Source of the DNA: Citrobacter rodentium NBRC 105723 = DSM 16636
Lineage (GTDB): Bacteria; Pseudomonadota; Gammaproteobacteria; Enterobacterales; Enterobacteriaceae
NCBI RefSeq assembly: GCF_021278985.1
Contig: NZ_CP082833.1
Coordinates: 2,294,001-2,358,000 of the forward strand
DNA: 64,000 bases
Direction: 5' to 3'
Part shown: positions 37,365 through 46,301 of the stretch, in pieces
Position numbering within the stretch: position 1 is the first letter of the stretch
Layout of the letters: every line of letters begins with the position of its first letter
Program-made: the position numbers and the translations under genes
Notes under the pieces: generated by a model
What the model saw: only the letters and a program-made list of their open reading frames with translations
The model's database searches: none
What the model was told of the DNA's origin: nothing

Positions 37365-38819
37365 ATGTCCAGGAATTATGCAGCGCTGGCGCGCTCGGTA
37401 GTGATGGCTCTGGGTGGCGCAGACAATATCACCGCAGTGACTCACTGCATGACGCGTCTGCGTTTCGTTATCAAAGATGACTCGCTGGTCGACAGCGCCG
37501 CGCTGAAATCGATCGACGGCGTGCTCGGGGTGGTCCGCAATGACAACCAGTGCCAGGTGATCGTCGGCAATACCGTTTCGCAGGCTTACAGTGAAGTCGT
37601 CGGCCTGCTGCCCGCCGGTATGCAGCCCGCGGAACCGGTCGGTAAACCGAAGCTGACGCTTAAGCGCATTGGCGCGGGGATCCTTGACGCGCTGATCGGC
37701 ACCATGTCGCCGCTGATCCCGGCGATTATCGGCGGATCGATGCTGAAACTGCTGGCGATGATCCTCGAAATGCCCGGCTTACTGGAGAAAGGCTCCTCAA
37801 CGCTGACCATCCTGACGGTGACTGGCGACGGCGCGTTCTTCTTCCTGCCGCTGATGGTCGCCGCCTCTGCCGCCATTAAATTTAAAACCAATATGTCGCT
37901 GGCCATCGCCATTGCGGGCGTGCTGGTGCACCCGAGCTTTATCGACCTGATGGCGAAAGCGGCGCAGGGCGAGCACGTGGAGTTCGCGCTCATCCCGGTC
38001 ACCGCGGTGAAATACACCTACACGGTGATCCCGGCGCTGGTGATGACCTGGTGCCTGTCCTATATCGAACGCTGGGTGGATCGCATTACGCCGGCGGTGA
38101 CGAAAAACTTCCTCAAACCAATGCTGATCGTATTGATCGCCGCCCCGCTCGCTATCGTGCTGATAGGCCCGATCGGCATCTGGATCGGCAGCGCCATTTC
38201 GGCGCTGGTCTATACCATTCACGGTTATCTGGGCTGGCTTTCGGTCGCCATCATGGGCGCGCTGTGGCCTCTGCTGGTGATGACCGGGATGCACCGCGTC
38301 TTTACTCCAACCATCATTCAGACCATCGCCGAGACGGGCAAAGAGGGCATGGTGATGCCGTCGGAGATTGGCGCGAACCTGTCGCTCGGCGGCTCTTCGC
38401 TGGCGGTGGCGTGGAAAACCAAAAACCCGGCGCTGCGCCAGACCGCGCTGGCAGCCGCCGCCTCCGCCATTATGGCCGGGATTTCGGAACCGGCGCTGTA
38501 CGGGGTGGCGATTCGTCTGAAGCGGCCATTAATCGCCAGCCTGATCAGCGGCTTTATCTGCGGCGCGGTGGCCGGTATGGCCGGCCTTGCCAGCCACTCG
38601 ATGGCGGCGCCCGGCCTGTTTACCAGCGTCCAGTTCTTCGATCCGGCCAACCCCATGACCATTGTCTGGGTGTTTGGCGTGATGGCGCTGGCGGTGGTGC
38701 TGTCGTTCGTGCTGACGCTGCTGCTCGGCTTCGAGGATATTCCCGTCGAAGAGGCCGCCGCGCAGGCGCGCGATAAGCACGCCGCACAACCGAATACTGC
38801 AAAACAGGCCAGCGTCTGA
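37365..38819 (+). CDS. ascF: PTS beta-glucoside (arbutin/cellobiose/salicin) EIIBC component
   Basis: Sugar transporter that imports and phosphorylates aryl beta-glucosides (484 aa; E. coli 485). The N-terminal EIIB domain has the phospho-cysteine in AVTHCMTRLRFV (residues about 24-35), followed by a C-terminal EIIC membrane domain with about ten hydrophobic segments (from about 105 on). There is no EIIA domain, so it must use a glucose-type EIIA from elsewhere. ascB follows after 22 nt. Confidence 0.95.
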   Translation: MSRNYAALARSVVMALGGADNITAVTHCMTRLRFVIKDDSLVDSAALKSIDGVLGVVRNDNQCQVIVGNTVSQAYSEVVGLLPAGMQPAEPVGKPKLTLKRIGAGILDALIGTMSPLIPAIIGGSMLKLLAMILEMPGLLEKGSSTLTILTVTGDGAFFFLPLMVAASAAIKFKTNMSLAIAIAGVLVHPSFIDLMAKAAQGEHVEFALIPVTAVKYTYTVIPALVMTWCLSYIERWVDRITPAVTKNFLKPMLIVLIAAPLAIVLIGPIGIWIGSAISALVYTIHGYLGWLSVAIMGALWPLLVMTGMHRVFTPTIIQTIAETGKEGMVMPSEIGANLSLGGSSLAVAWKTKNPALRQTALAAAASAIMAGISEPALYGVAIRLKRPLIASLISGFICGAVAGMAGLASHSMAAPGLFTSVQFFDPANPMTIVWVFGVMALAVVLSFVLTLLLGFEDIPVEEAAAQARDKHAAQPNTAKQASV

Positions 38820-38841
38820 CTGGCATTAACTGAGGTTTACT

Positions 38842-40266
38842 ATGTCTGTATTTCCGCAAGGATTTTTATGGGGCGGCGCGCTGGCCGCCAACCAGTCTGA
38901 AGGGGCGTATCGCGAGGATGGCAAAGGGTTGACCACCGTCGATATGATCCCGCACGGCGCGCATCGCATGGCGGTCAAGCTGGGGCTGGAAAAGCGTTTT
39001 CAACTGCGGAATGACGAATTTTACCCGAGCCATGAGGCGATCGATTTTTACCATCGCTATAAAGAGGATATCGCGCTGATGGCGGAAATGGGCTTCACGG
39101 TGTTTCGCACCTCGATTGCCTGGAGCCGCATTTACCCTGACGGCGACGAACTGATCCCTAACGAAGAGGGCATTGCCTTTTACCGCTCGCTGTTCGCCGA
39201 ATGTAAAAAGTACGGCATCGAACCGCTGGTAACGCTTTGCCACTTCGACGTGCCGATGCATCTGGTGACGAAATACGGCTCCTGGCGCAGTCGTAAAATG
39301 GTGGAATTTTTCACCCGCTATGCCCGCACCTGCTTTGAAGCCTTTGACGGCTTGGTGAAATACTGGCTGACCTTCAATGAAATCAACATCATGCTGCACA
39401 GCCCATTTTCCGGCGCCGGGCTGGTGTTTGAGGAAGGGGAGAATCAGGAGCAGGTGAAATACCAGGCCGCCCATCATGAGCTGGTCGCCAGCGCGCTGGC
39501 GACCTGTATCGCCCATGACGTTAACCCGCAGAACCAGGTCGGCTGTATGCTGGCGGGCGGGAATTTCTATCCCTGGTCCTGCAAACCGGAAGATGTCTGG
39601 ACGGCGCTGGAGAAGGATCGTGAAAACCTGTTCTTTATTGATATCCAGGCGCGCGGCGCGTATCCGGCCTGGTCCGCCCGCCTGTTGCGTGAAAAAGGGG
39701 TCACGATCGAGAAAATGCCGGAAGACGAGGCAATCCTGAAAAACACCGTCGATTTCGTGTCATTCAGCTACTACGCCTCCCGCTGCGCCTCGGCGGAAAT
39801 GAACGCCCATAACACCAGCGCGGCTAACGTGGTCAAATCGCTGCGTAATCCCTACCTGCCGGTCAGCGAATGGGGCTGGGGCATCGACCCGCTCGGCCTG
39901 CGTATCACGATGAACATGCTGTATGACCGCTATCAGAAGCCGCTGTTTCTGGTGGAAAACGGCCTCGGCGCAAAAGATGAAATCGATGCCAACGGTGAGA
40001 TCAACGATGATTACCGGATCGGCTATCTGCGCGAACATATCCGGGCGATGGCCGACGCTATCGAAGACGGCGTGCCGCTGATGGGTTATACCACCTGGGG
40101 CTGCATCGATCTGGTATCGGCATCGACGGGCGAAATGAGCAAACGCTACGGTTTCGTCTACGTCGACCGCAACGATGACGGAAGCGGCACCCTTGCGCGA
40201 ATCCGTAAAAAATCATTCTGGTGGTATAAAAAAGCGATCGCCAGCAACGGAGAAGACCTGGCGTAA
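38842..40266 (+). CDS. ascB: 6-phospho-beta-glucosidase AscB
   Basis: Glycoside hydrolase family 1 enzyme that cleaves the phosphorylated beta-glucosides delivered by AscF (474 aa, E. coli length). The acid/base glutamate lies in LTFNEINIML and the nucleophile glutamate in PLFLVENGLGAKD. The GH1 N-terminal signature FPQGFLWGGALAANQSEGAY is present. Second gene of the ascFB operon; a REP-like palindrome follows. Confidence 0.97.
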   Translation: MSVFPQGFLWGGALAANQSEGAYREDGKGLTTVDMIPHGAHRMAVKLGLEKRFQLRNDEFYPSHEAIDFYHRYKEDIALMAEMGFTVFRTSIAWSRIYPDGDELIPNEEGIAFYRSLFAECKKYGIEPLVTLCHFDVPMHLVTKYGSWRSRKMVEFFTRYARTCFEAFDGLVKYWLTFNEINIMLHSPFSGAGLVFEEGENQEQVKYQAAHHELVASALATCIAHDVNPQNQVGCMLAGGNFYPWSCKPEDVWTALEKDRENLFFIDIQARGAYPAWSARLLREKGVTIEKMPEDEAILKNTVDFVSFSYYASRCASAEMNAHNTSAANVVKSLRNPYLPVSEWGWGIDPLGLRITMNMLYDRYQKPLFLVENGLGAKDEIDANGEINDDYRIGYLREHIRAMADAIEDGVPLMGYTTWGCIDLVSASTGEMSKRYGFVYVDRNDDGSGTLARIRKKSFWWYKKAIASNGEDLA

Positions 40267-40271
40267 TCGGC

Positions 40272-40301
40272 TTGCCGGACGGCGCTTGCGTTTGTCCGGC
40301 C
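40272..40301. repeat. REP-like palindrome after ascB
   Basis: gccggacggcgcttgcgtttgtccggc. Confidence 0.55.
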
Positions 40302-40437
40302 TCTCTGCTTTCCCGTTACATTTATTGCATTCTCTTTTTGGAATTCGCCTTCCAGTTTCAGATTTGCCCGCGCCGCTTTTTACTGGCATTTTAAACAGGT
40401 ATTTTTACTTCTGTGCGTGGGCAACAAGGAATCGTTT

Positions 40438-40674
40438 ATGACTGTTCAGAGCGAAAATAAAGCCGCAATAACAAAACCACTCCGTCGTTTAAAAGTCGGC
40501 TATGTCAGAAAGCGTCATGAGGATCGTAAAACCGGCAATACGCGACGCTATACCCGCCACGCATCGTTAACGATTAACGGCGACTGGCTGGAGCAGGCGG
40601 GTTTCCCCACCGGAACGGTGGTGAACGTTGAGGTAATGCAGGGAAAGCTGATAATCGGGCTGGCGAGAGAGTAA
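40438..40674 (+). CDS. SymE-like toxin family protein
   Basis: A 78-residue protein from ATG 40438. Its C-terminal half, ASLTINGDWLEQAGFPTGTV followed by VNVEVMQGKLIIG, matches the SymE/AbrB-like fold (E. coli SymE has TLKGQWLEAAGFATGTVVDVKVMEG). In E. coli, SymE is an SOS-induced RNA-cleaving or nucleoid-binding toxin controlled by an antisense RNA, SymR. This version is shorter at both ends, and I see no clear LexA box upstream. It lies in the ascB-hycI gap, which is empty in E. coli, convergent with a MazF-like gene. Toxicity is not shown. Confidence 0.7.
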   Translation: MTVQSENKAAITKPLRRLKVGYVRKRHEDRKTGNTRRYTRHASLTINGDWLEQAGFPTGTVVNVEVMQGKLIIGLARE

Positions 40675-40682
40675 TTCTTTTT

Positions 40683-40713
40683 GCAGGAATGATTATTCCT
40701 GCATTCTTCTTTT
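40683..40713 (+). terminator. Terminator after the SymE-like gene
   Basis: Stem gcaggaat/attcctgc with a four-base loop followed by attcttctttt, 9 nt after the stop. Confidence 0.7.
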
Positions 40714-40732
40714 ATGAGAATGACAGGCAGAA

Positions 40733-41101
40733 TTATTGCGGATCAATGAGATCAATCACCATGCCTAAGATTTCGTCCATGATATGTGGCGCAACAGTCG
40801 CAGCGTAACGGGCATTGCGCGCAACCAGATCCAACGCGCGGAGTTGATAACAAAACACAACCCCCGTAATGCGTCCGGTATCTGTGCTATCGCCATCCAG
40901 ATAAACGGTTACCGCATGAGAACGCGACAGTACGCCACCGCTTGTCACTGGCACGCAAACCGCCGTACCCAATGCGGAAACCAGTTTTTTGTCAGAAATA
41001 ACGAGGTAGTAGTGGGCCCCTCTAAATTCATGCCCCTCCACAGGATCACCATTAACGTGCCAAATTTCTCCCTTTGCCGGCGTTCTCCTTCCCTGAGCCA
41101 T
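40733..41101 (-). CDS. MazF/PemK-type mRNA interferase toxin
   Basis: 122-residue toxin of a type II toxin-antitoxin module, a predicted ribosome-independent endoribonuclease. The family N-terminus is visible in KGEIWHVNGDPVEGHEFRGA, then YYLVISDKKL and CVPVTSGG, and a later GRITGVVFCYQLRALDL. The ATG at 41101 overlaps the antitoxin stop by one base (TGATG), so the pair is translationally coupled. It is nearer to ChpB/PemK than to MazF itself by eye; target specificity cannot be read. Confidence 0.85.
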   Translation of the reverse strand: MAQGRRTPAKGEIWHVNGDPVEGHEFRGAHYYLVISDKKLVSALGTAVCVPVTSGGVLSRSHAVTVYLDGDSTDTGRITGVVFCYQLRALDLVARNARYAATVAPHIMDEILGMVIDLIDPQ

Positions 41102-41373
41102 CAAATTTTCTCCTTACCCTGAGGAGCGTCAGACAAGTCATCACGCATGTCGTCATTAAACCTGGAGATTTCCTGTTCGTCGATTCCGTCCAGTATCTCC
41201 GTGACGGAACGGCGGCCTCTGGCGACGCGCTTCGCTGGCGTCATGCTAACCGTATTACCATCAGCCGTCACAATCAGGGTCGTCCCGGCGCTCCAGCCCA
41301 TAGCAGAGGCGATTTCACCTGGAATTGTCACAACGACCGCTCCGCCCTGCTGTCTCAGTTTTGTTAATGGCAT
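41101..41373 (-). CDS. MazE/AbrB-type antitoxin
   Basis: 90-residue antitoxin from ATG 41373, preceded by aggggagacgtt. The N-terminal swapped-hairpin DNA-binding segment is LTKLRQQGGAVVVTIPGEI and then AMGWSAGTTLIV; the acidic C-terminal tail (DGIDEQEISRFNDDMRDDLSDA) would wrap the toxin. A 17-codon longer form is possible, but it would run through the operator. The upstream repeats (41388-41436) are the expected autoregulatory site. Confidence 0.83.
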   Translation of the reverse strand: MPLTKLRQQGGAVVVTIPGEIASAMGWSAGTTLIVTADGNTVSMTPAKRVARGRRSVTEILDGIDEQEISRFNDDMRDDLSDAPQGKEKI

Positions 41374-41387
41374 AACGTCTCCCCTAA

Positions 41388-41436
41388 GTGTGACAAAGTT
41401 ACACCGGAGTATAGCGCAAGTCACACAAAGTCACAC
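41388..41436 (-). promoter_or_regulatory. Operator/promoter of the toxin-antitoxin pair
   Basis: Two related 17-base elements, gtgtgacaaagttacac (41388-41404, imperfect palindrome) and gtcacacaaagtcacac (41420-41436), flank a minus-strand -10 hexamer TATACT (41408-41413). This is a typical layout for repression by the antitoxin or the complex. Confidence 0.6.
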
Positions 41437-41459
41437 CTGAAAGACAGACGAATGACAGC

Positions 41460-41930
41460 TTATGTCTCCGGCGCCTCTAACTGCGCAAAACCGCCGTGCC
41501 CTTGCCAGCCGTCGAGCCGCTGATAGATGATGTCCACCGCATCTTTAACCGGCTGGGTCATCGGATAATAAAAACCGACGATATCCGGCTGAATACCTAA
41601 GAAAATCACCTCGCCGACATCCTCTTTTAGCTGATCGACCAGGTAATTGAGCGGCATATTGTGGGTGGTCATCATAAACATCCCGGCAATATCGTCAGGG
41701 TCGATAATACGGATCTCGCCGGGATTCAGCCCCATGTCGGTGGCATCGACAATCAGCAGGCGATCCGGGCGCAGTTCGCGGATCGCCACGATATCGTTTT
41801 CCGGCGCGCTGCCGCCGTCGATGACGATCCAGCCGCCTTTCGGCCCGGCGGCGCACTTCTCCGCCAGCAGCGGTCCGGCGCCGTCATCGCCCATCATGCT
41901 GTTGCCAACACACAGTAAAACGTCAGTCAC
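41460..41930 (-). CDS. hycI: Hydrogenase 3 maturation endopeptidase HycI
   Basis: Cleaves the C-terminal extension from the hydrogenase-3 large subunit HycE after nickel insertion (156 aa, E. coli length). Family motifs are VGNSMMGDDGAGPLLAEK at the N-terminus and VDATDMGLNPGEI with the metal-sensing aspartate; a histidine lies in MMTTHNMPL. Last gene of the hyc operon; overlaps hycH by 8 nt. Confidence 0.96.
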   Translation of the reverse strand: MTDVLLCVGNSMMGDDGAGPLLAEKCAAGPKGGWIVIDGGSAPENDIVAIRELRPDRLLIVDATDMGLNPGEIRIIDPDDIAGMFMMTTHNMPLNYLVDQLKEDVGEVIFLGIQPDIVGFYYPMTQPVKDAVDIIYQRLDGWQGHGGFAQLEAPET

Positions 41931-42333
41931 GCACTCTCCTCACCATCAGATAAATGGCGCTTTCCTGATGAATATTATGCAGCATGCCGAGCATCTGTTT
42001 GCTCCATGCCTGCTGTTGCGGGGTTTGCGCCGCGAGCGCGTTGTCAAACGCGCGCGCCAGCATCTGCACATGATTGTAATCGATAACAATCTCGCCGTAC
42101 TTCGGCACCCCTTCCATTTTACGGCGGGCATCGCTGCCCGCTTCCAGCGTGGCAATCCACGCCAGGTACGCTTCCCACGGACAGGTCAGCGCCGCTTCGA
42201 GGCAGTCGATTATCCCGAGGTGGTGACCAATCGCGAGGCTGTAATAGACCACCTGCTGCGCCTCGGCGGGCGTCGCATCGTTCTCATCAATAAACTTACG
42301 GCTCAGTTGACTGAACACCACCTTTTCACTCAT
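41923..42333 (-). CDS. hycH: Formate hydrogenlyase maturation protein HycH
   Basis: 136-residue protein needed for hydrogenase-3 large-subunit maturation; the exact step is unresolved. It begins MSEKVVFSQLSRKFIDENDATP and has no cofactor motif that I can identify. It overlaps hycG by 4 nt and hycI by 8 nt. Confidence 0.94.
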   Translation of the reverse strand: MSEKVVFSQLSRKFIDENDATPAEAQQVVYYSLAIGHHLGIIDCLEAALTCPWEAYLAWIATLEAGSDARRKMEGVPKYGEIVIDYNHVQMLARAFDNALAAQTPQQQAWSKQMLGMLHNIHQESAIYLMVRRVRD

Positions 42334-43097
42334 CGGATCCGCGCCTCTTCCACCACATGGTTCAGATGATTAACGATCTCCGTCAGGCGCGGATCGTTTT
42401 CCGCTTCCAGCCAGCGCGCCACCTGATGTTCCCCTTTGCCTAACTGGTTGAGGTAATCATCGGCAATCTGGCGACCATAGCGATACCCCGCCAGACGACG
42501 CGCCGCGCGATCCACCTTCACCCGCAGCGGCTGTACCATATCCGGATGCAGAATGTCTGCCGGCTGGTCGTCCAGTTCTCCCGGCGCGCGGGCGTGGATT
42601 TTCTGCTCCAGCAGACCCAGCGCCATCGCAAAGCCGTAGAGGGTCGCCGCAGGCGTGGGCGGGCAGCCCGGAATGTAGACATCTACCGGAACGATTTTAT
42701 CGGTGCCGCCCCAGACGCAGTACAGATCGTGAAAAATCCCGCCGCTGTTGCCGCAGGCGCCGTAAGAGATACAGATTTTCGGGTCCGGCGCGGACTGCCA
42801 GGCGCGCAGCGCCGGTGAGCGCATCGCCCGGGTCACCGCCCCGGTGAACAGCAGGATGTCGGCATGGCGCGGCGACGGCACAACCTTAATACCGAAACGT
42901 TCGGCGTCGAACAGCGGCGATAAGGTGGCGAAAATTTCAATTTCACAGCCGTTACAGCCGCCGCAGTCCACGCGGTAAACGTATGCCGAACGCTTAATGT
43001 TTTTCAGTAAAGACGCCTTCATGCTGGCGATGGATTCGTCCACCGTCATCGGTACAGGAATACCGTTTGCGTCGCGCGGGCCTAATAAATTGCTCAT
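42330..43097 (-). CDS. hycG: Hydrogenase 3 small subunit HycG
   Basis: Iron-sulfur small subunit of hydrogenase 3, related to complex I NuoB (255 aa). The [4Fe-4S] ligands are in CGGCNGCEIEIF, with further cysteines in SYGACGNSGG and IPGCPPTP. It faces the cytoplasm and feeds electrons to HycE. It overlaps hycF by one base. Confidence 0.96.
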   Translation of the reverse strand: MSNLLGPRDANGIPVPMTVDESIASMKASLLKNIKRSAYVYRVDCGGCNGCEIEIFATLSPLFDAERFGIKVVPSPRHADILLFTGAVTRAMRSPALRAWQSAPDPKICISYGACGNSGGIFHDLYCVWGGTDKIVPVDVYIPGCPPTPAATLYGFAMALGLLEQKIHARAPGELDDQPADILHPDMVQPLRVKVDRAARRLAGYRYGRQIADDYLNQLGKGEHQVARWLEAENDPRLTEIVNHLNHVVEEARIR

Positions 43098-43639
43098 CAG
43101 CTGGCCTCTTTCATATGGCGAGTCAGTTCAATACGGTCGGACGGCACCAGGCACTTCTGTCGTTTGCAGTCCGGGCAGGTCTCAAAGCTTTCGCGGTGAT
43201 GCTCCGCGCGGCTGTCGCCGTTGTGCTTCAGCAGCGCAATGGCGTAGTCGATCTCCTTCTGCACCGCGAAAGGACGCTGGCACACGCGACAGTGACACAG
43301 CGCAAAGCGCGACTGTTGCAGGAAATCCTCTTTTTTCCACACCGCCAGCTCATACTCCTGAGAGAGTTTGATCGCCGCCGTCGGGCAGACCTCTTCACAG
43401 CGCCCGCAAAAAATGCAGCGCCCGAGGTTGAACTGCCAGGCCAGCTCGTTAGTGGCCAGATCGGTTTCCACCGTCAGCGCGTTCGACGGACAGGCGTTGA
43501 CGCAGGCCGCGCAGCCAATGCACTGCTGCGGGTTGTGCTCCGGTTTGCCGCGGAAGTTTTTATCAACCGCAATCGGCTCCAGCGGGTAAGAGGAGGTCTG
43601 CGCGCCGGTTTTGATAACTTTTTTGATAAAGGTAAACAT
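43097..43639 (-). CDS. hycF: Formate hydrogenlyase iron-sulfur subunit HycF
   Basis: NuoI-like electron carrier, 180 aa. Two [4Fe-4S] motifs, CIGCAACVNACPSNAL and CIFCGRCEEVCPTAAI, lie in the N-terminal half. Extra cysteine pairs (CHCRVC; CPDCKRQKC) occur in the C-terminal half. Part of the membrane-bound formate hydrogenlyase chain between HycB and HycG. Confidence 0.96.
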   Translation of the reverse strand: MFTFIKKVIKTGAQTSSYPLEPIAVDKNFRGKPEHNPQQCIGCAACVNACPSNALTVETDLATNELAWQFNLGRCIFCGRCEEVCPTAAIKLSQEYELAVWKKEDFLQQSRFALCHCRVCQRPFAVQKEIDYAIALLKHNGDSRAEHHRESFETCPDCKRQKCLVPSDRIELTRHMKEAS

Positions 43640-43648
43640 GGCGATTCC

Positions 43649-45358
43649 TTATTTCAGCGGCGAGTTTTTACGCTCAATGCTGTAGCGCTCAAGTTCTTTG
43701 TACGGCACGACTTTGCTCTTCTTCTTCCGCACGTCGACCACGGTCATCCGGTCGGTACAGGAGTAGCAAGGATCGAGGCTGCCGATGATCAGCGGCGCAT
43801 CGGAGACGGTATTGCCGCGCAGCATGTAGCGCAGGGTCGGCCAGTTAGCGTAGGTCGCCGCACGGCAGCGCCAGCGGTACAGCTTCTGGTTGTCGCCGGT
43901 CATGCTCCAGTGAATGTCGTCACCGCGCGGCGCTTCCGAGAAGCCCAGCGCAAAGCGGTGCGGAATGTAGGTGAACCCTTCCACCATCAGCGGACCGCCC
44001 GGCAGGTTGTCCAGGCCGAAGTCGATCATATTCAGCGAGGTGTAGACTTCGTTGATGCGCACCTTCAGGCGGGAGATGACGTCGCAGCCCTGCTCGCTGT
44101 GGACCTCCATCGGCAGCAGACCGTAGCCGACAAACGGGTGATCGGCGCGGGTATCGCGGGCGTGGCCGCTGGCGCGCACCATCGGGCCGACGTTACTGAA
44201 GTCACGGGCGATTTGCGGATCGAGTCGACCAATGCCGACCGTGCGCTGCTCCATATTCGGCGTGCTGAGCAGCATATCCACCAGCTCCTGCACGTCGCGG
44301 CGCATCTGCTGCGCTAGCTGGCGGGTCTGAATCATGTCATCTTTCAGCAGATCGCGGCGAATCCCGCCGATCAGGTTCAGGCCATAGGTTTTACGCGCCC
44401 CGGTGAGAATTTCCGCCATCTTCATTGACGTTTCACGCACACGGAAGAACTGCATAAAGCCGGAGTCAAAGCCGGTGAAGTGACAGGCCAGGCCGAGGTT
44501 CAGCAGGTGCGAGTGCAGACGCTCCACCTCCAGCAGAATCGCGCGGATCATCTGCGCGCGCTCCGGCACCTGAATGCCCATCGCGTTCTCGACGGAAGTG
44601 GTGTACGCCGTGCTGTGGGCGAAGCCGCAGATGCCGCATACGCGGTCTGACAAAAAGGTGACTTCGTTGTAACCCATGCGGGTTTCCGCCAGCTTTTCCA
44701 TACCGCGGTGAACGTAGAACAGGCGGTAGTCGGCGTCGATAATGTTTTCGCCGTCAACGAACAGGCGGAAGTGCCCCGGTTCATCGGAGGTCACGTGCAG
44801 CGGACCAATCGGCACCACGTTATTTTTCTTATCGCCCAGCTCGTTGATAAACTCGTAGGTTTCAGCGTCGGTCGTCGGCGCCGGACGCTGACGATAATCC
44901 ATGCTGTCTTTACGCAGCGGATAGAGTTCATCCGGCCAGTCATCCGGCAGCACCAGGCGGCGTTCATCCGGCAGGCCGACCGGGATCAGCCCGTACATAT
45001 CGCGCACTTCGCGCTCGCCCCAGACGGCGGCGGGAACGCGCGGCGTAACGGACGGGTACTCCGGTTTGTTCGGATCAACCTCCACGCGCACCGTAATCCA
45101 GCACTTCTGCCCCTGCTCCATCGACAGCACGTAGTAAACCGCGTAATGCCCGCACAGCTGGCGCTCATCGTTACCGAACAGAACCGAAAGCCAGCCGCCC
45201 TGTTTGTAGTACAGAAATTCAACCACTTCCGGCAGGTAGTTCACCTTAACGGTGATGGTCAGTTGATCTCTGGTCTGCCAGGCTTCGTCCAGCACTACGC
45301 CGGGGAAAGCCTCATGCAGCGCCGCAAGGTAGTGTTGACCTAATTTTTCTTCAGACAT
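43649..45358 (-). CDS. hycE: Hydrogenase 3 large (catalytic) subunit HycE
   Basis: NiFe-centre subunit that reduces protons to H2 (569 aa precursor, E. coli length). The N-terminal third is NuoC-like and the rest NuoD-like. Nickel ligands lie in DRVCGICGFAHS and, near the C-terminus, DPCYSCTDR. The residues after that arginine (MTVVDVRKKKS... to the end, 32 residues) form the peptide removed by HycI. ATG 45358 is used; a TTG two codons earlier is not. Confidence 0.97.
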   Translation of the reverse strand: MSEEKLGQHYLAALHEAFPGVVLDEAWQTRDQLTITVKVNYLPEVVEFLYYKQGGWLSVLFGNDERQLCGHYAVYYVLSMEQGQKCWITVRVEVDPNKPEYPSVTPRVPAAVWGEREVRDMYGLIPVGLPDERRLVLPDDWPDELYPLRKDSMDYRQRPAPTTDAETYEFINELGDKKNNVVPIGPLHVTSDEPGHFRLFVDGENIIDADYRLFYVHRGMEKLAETRMGYNEVTFLSDRVCGICGFAHSTAYTTSVENAMGIQVPERAQMIRAILLEVERLHSHLLNLGLACHFTGFDSGFMQFFRVRETSMKMAEILTGARKTYGLNLIGGIRRDLLKDDMIQTRQLAQQMRRDVQELVDMLLSTPNMEQRTVGIGRLDPQIARDFSNVGPMVRASGHARDTRADHPFVGYGLLPMEVHSEQGCDVISRLKVRINEVYTSLNMIDFGLDNLPGGPLMVEGFTYIPHRFALGFSEAPRGDDIHWSMTGDNQKLYRWRCRAATYANWPTLRYMLRGNTVSDAPLIIGSLDPCYSCTDRMTVVDVRKKKSKVVPYKELERYSIERKNSPLK

Positions 45359-45375
45359 GCTCAAACTCTCTTAAA

Positions 45376-46299
45376 TCACGCCACCAGCAAGGAGACGAAC
45401 GCTAAAAACGCAAACCCAAAACCGGCCCAGGTCACGCGGGAAGTGGCGCAAAAACGCAGGCGCGCCATGCTGTTTTCAAACAGGGCAATCACCAGCACGC
45501 CGACAAGCAGTTTGACGACGGCAATCACCAGCGCCAGCAGCAGTCCGCCGAAGCTGAAGGTTTCCATCTGGCCCCACGGCAGAAATACGCCGACAAACAG
45601 TTGCAGCACCACCAGCTGTTTGAGGCTGATGCCCCACTTCAGCACCGCGAAGCCGCTGCCGCTGTATTCGGTCAGCGGGCCTTCCTGTAGCTCCTGCTCC
45701 GCTTCCGCCAGGTCAAACGGCAGTTTGCCCATCTCGATAAAAGTGGCGAACGCGCAGGCGCACAGCGCGAGGATCAGCGGAATACTGCGGGCCGCAGGCC
45801 AGTGGTAAATGACGTCGGTGATATTGCTGATGTGAGTGGAGCCTGCCACCTGCGCGGCAACCCACAGGCCCAGCAGCAGAATCGGCTCCACCAGCACGCC
45901 AAGCATCGCTTCACGGCTGGCGCCGATCGCGGTAAACGGGCTACCGGTATCCAGACCGGCGATGGAAAAGAAGAAACGGGCAATGGCGAACAGGTAAATC
46001 AGGGTGATCAAATCGCCCAGCGGCGGCAGCGGCGAACTGACGGTCACCACCGGCAGCGCGGTGGCGATGGTCAGCATCACGCCGACCATCACAAACGGCG
46101 TCAGACGAAACACCCAGCCGGCATCGGCAGGGGCGATGCTTTGCCGACCGAGCAGTTTGATAATGTCGCGGTACTCCTGCAGAACGCCCGGCCCGCGACG
46201 ATTGTGCAGACGGGCGCGCGCCACGCGGGTAACGCCTGACAGCAGCGGCGCAATGGCAAATAACGCCAGCGCCTGAATTAACGGATACAAAACATTCAT
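45376..46299 (-). CDS. hycD: Formate hydrogenlyase membrane subunit HycD
   Basis: NuoH-like integral membrane protein (307 aa) that anchors the soluble arm of formate hydrogenlyase. It has about eight hydrophobic segments, a conserved RRGPGVLQEYRDIIKLL segment after TM1, and GKLPFDLAEAEQEL on a later loop. It lies 2 nt after hycC. Confidence 0.96.
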   Translation of the reverse strand: MNVLYPLIQALALFAIAPLLSGVTRVARARLHNRRGPGVLQEYRDIIKLLGRQSIAPADAGWVFRLTPFVMVGVMLTIATALPVVTVSSPLPPLGDLITLIYLFAIARFFFSIAGLDTGSPFTAIGASREAMLGVLVEPILLLGLWVAAQVAGSTHISNITDVIYHWPAARSIPLILALCACAFATFIEMGKLPFDLAEAEQELQEGPLTEYSGSGFAVLKWGISLKQLVVLQLFVGVFLPWGQMETFSFGGLLLALVIAVVKLLVGVLVIALFENSMARLRFCATSRVTWAGFGFAFLAFVSLLVA

Positions 46300-46301
46300 T
46301 C

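Noticed and set aside
40300..40437. LexA box before the SymE-like gene
   Set aside because: The best candidate (ctgtgcgtgggcaaca) lacks the second CAG half and is not a credible SOS box.
43067..44317. A 416-codon plus-strand frame opposite hycE/hycF
   Set aside because: Shadow of the hydrogenase genes, whose motifs and overlaps fit the minus strand throughout.
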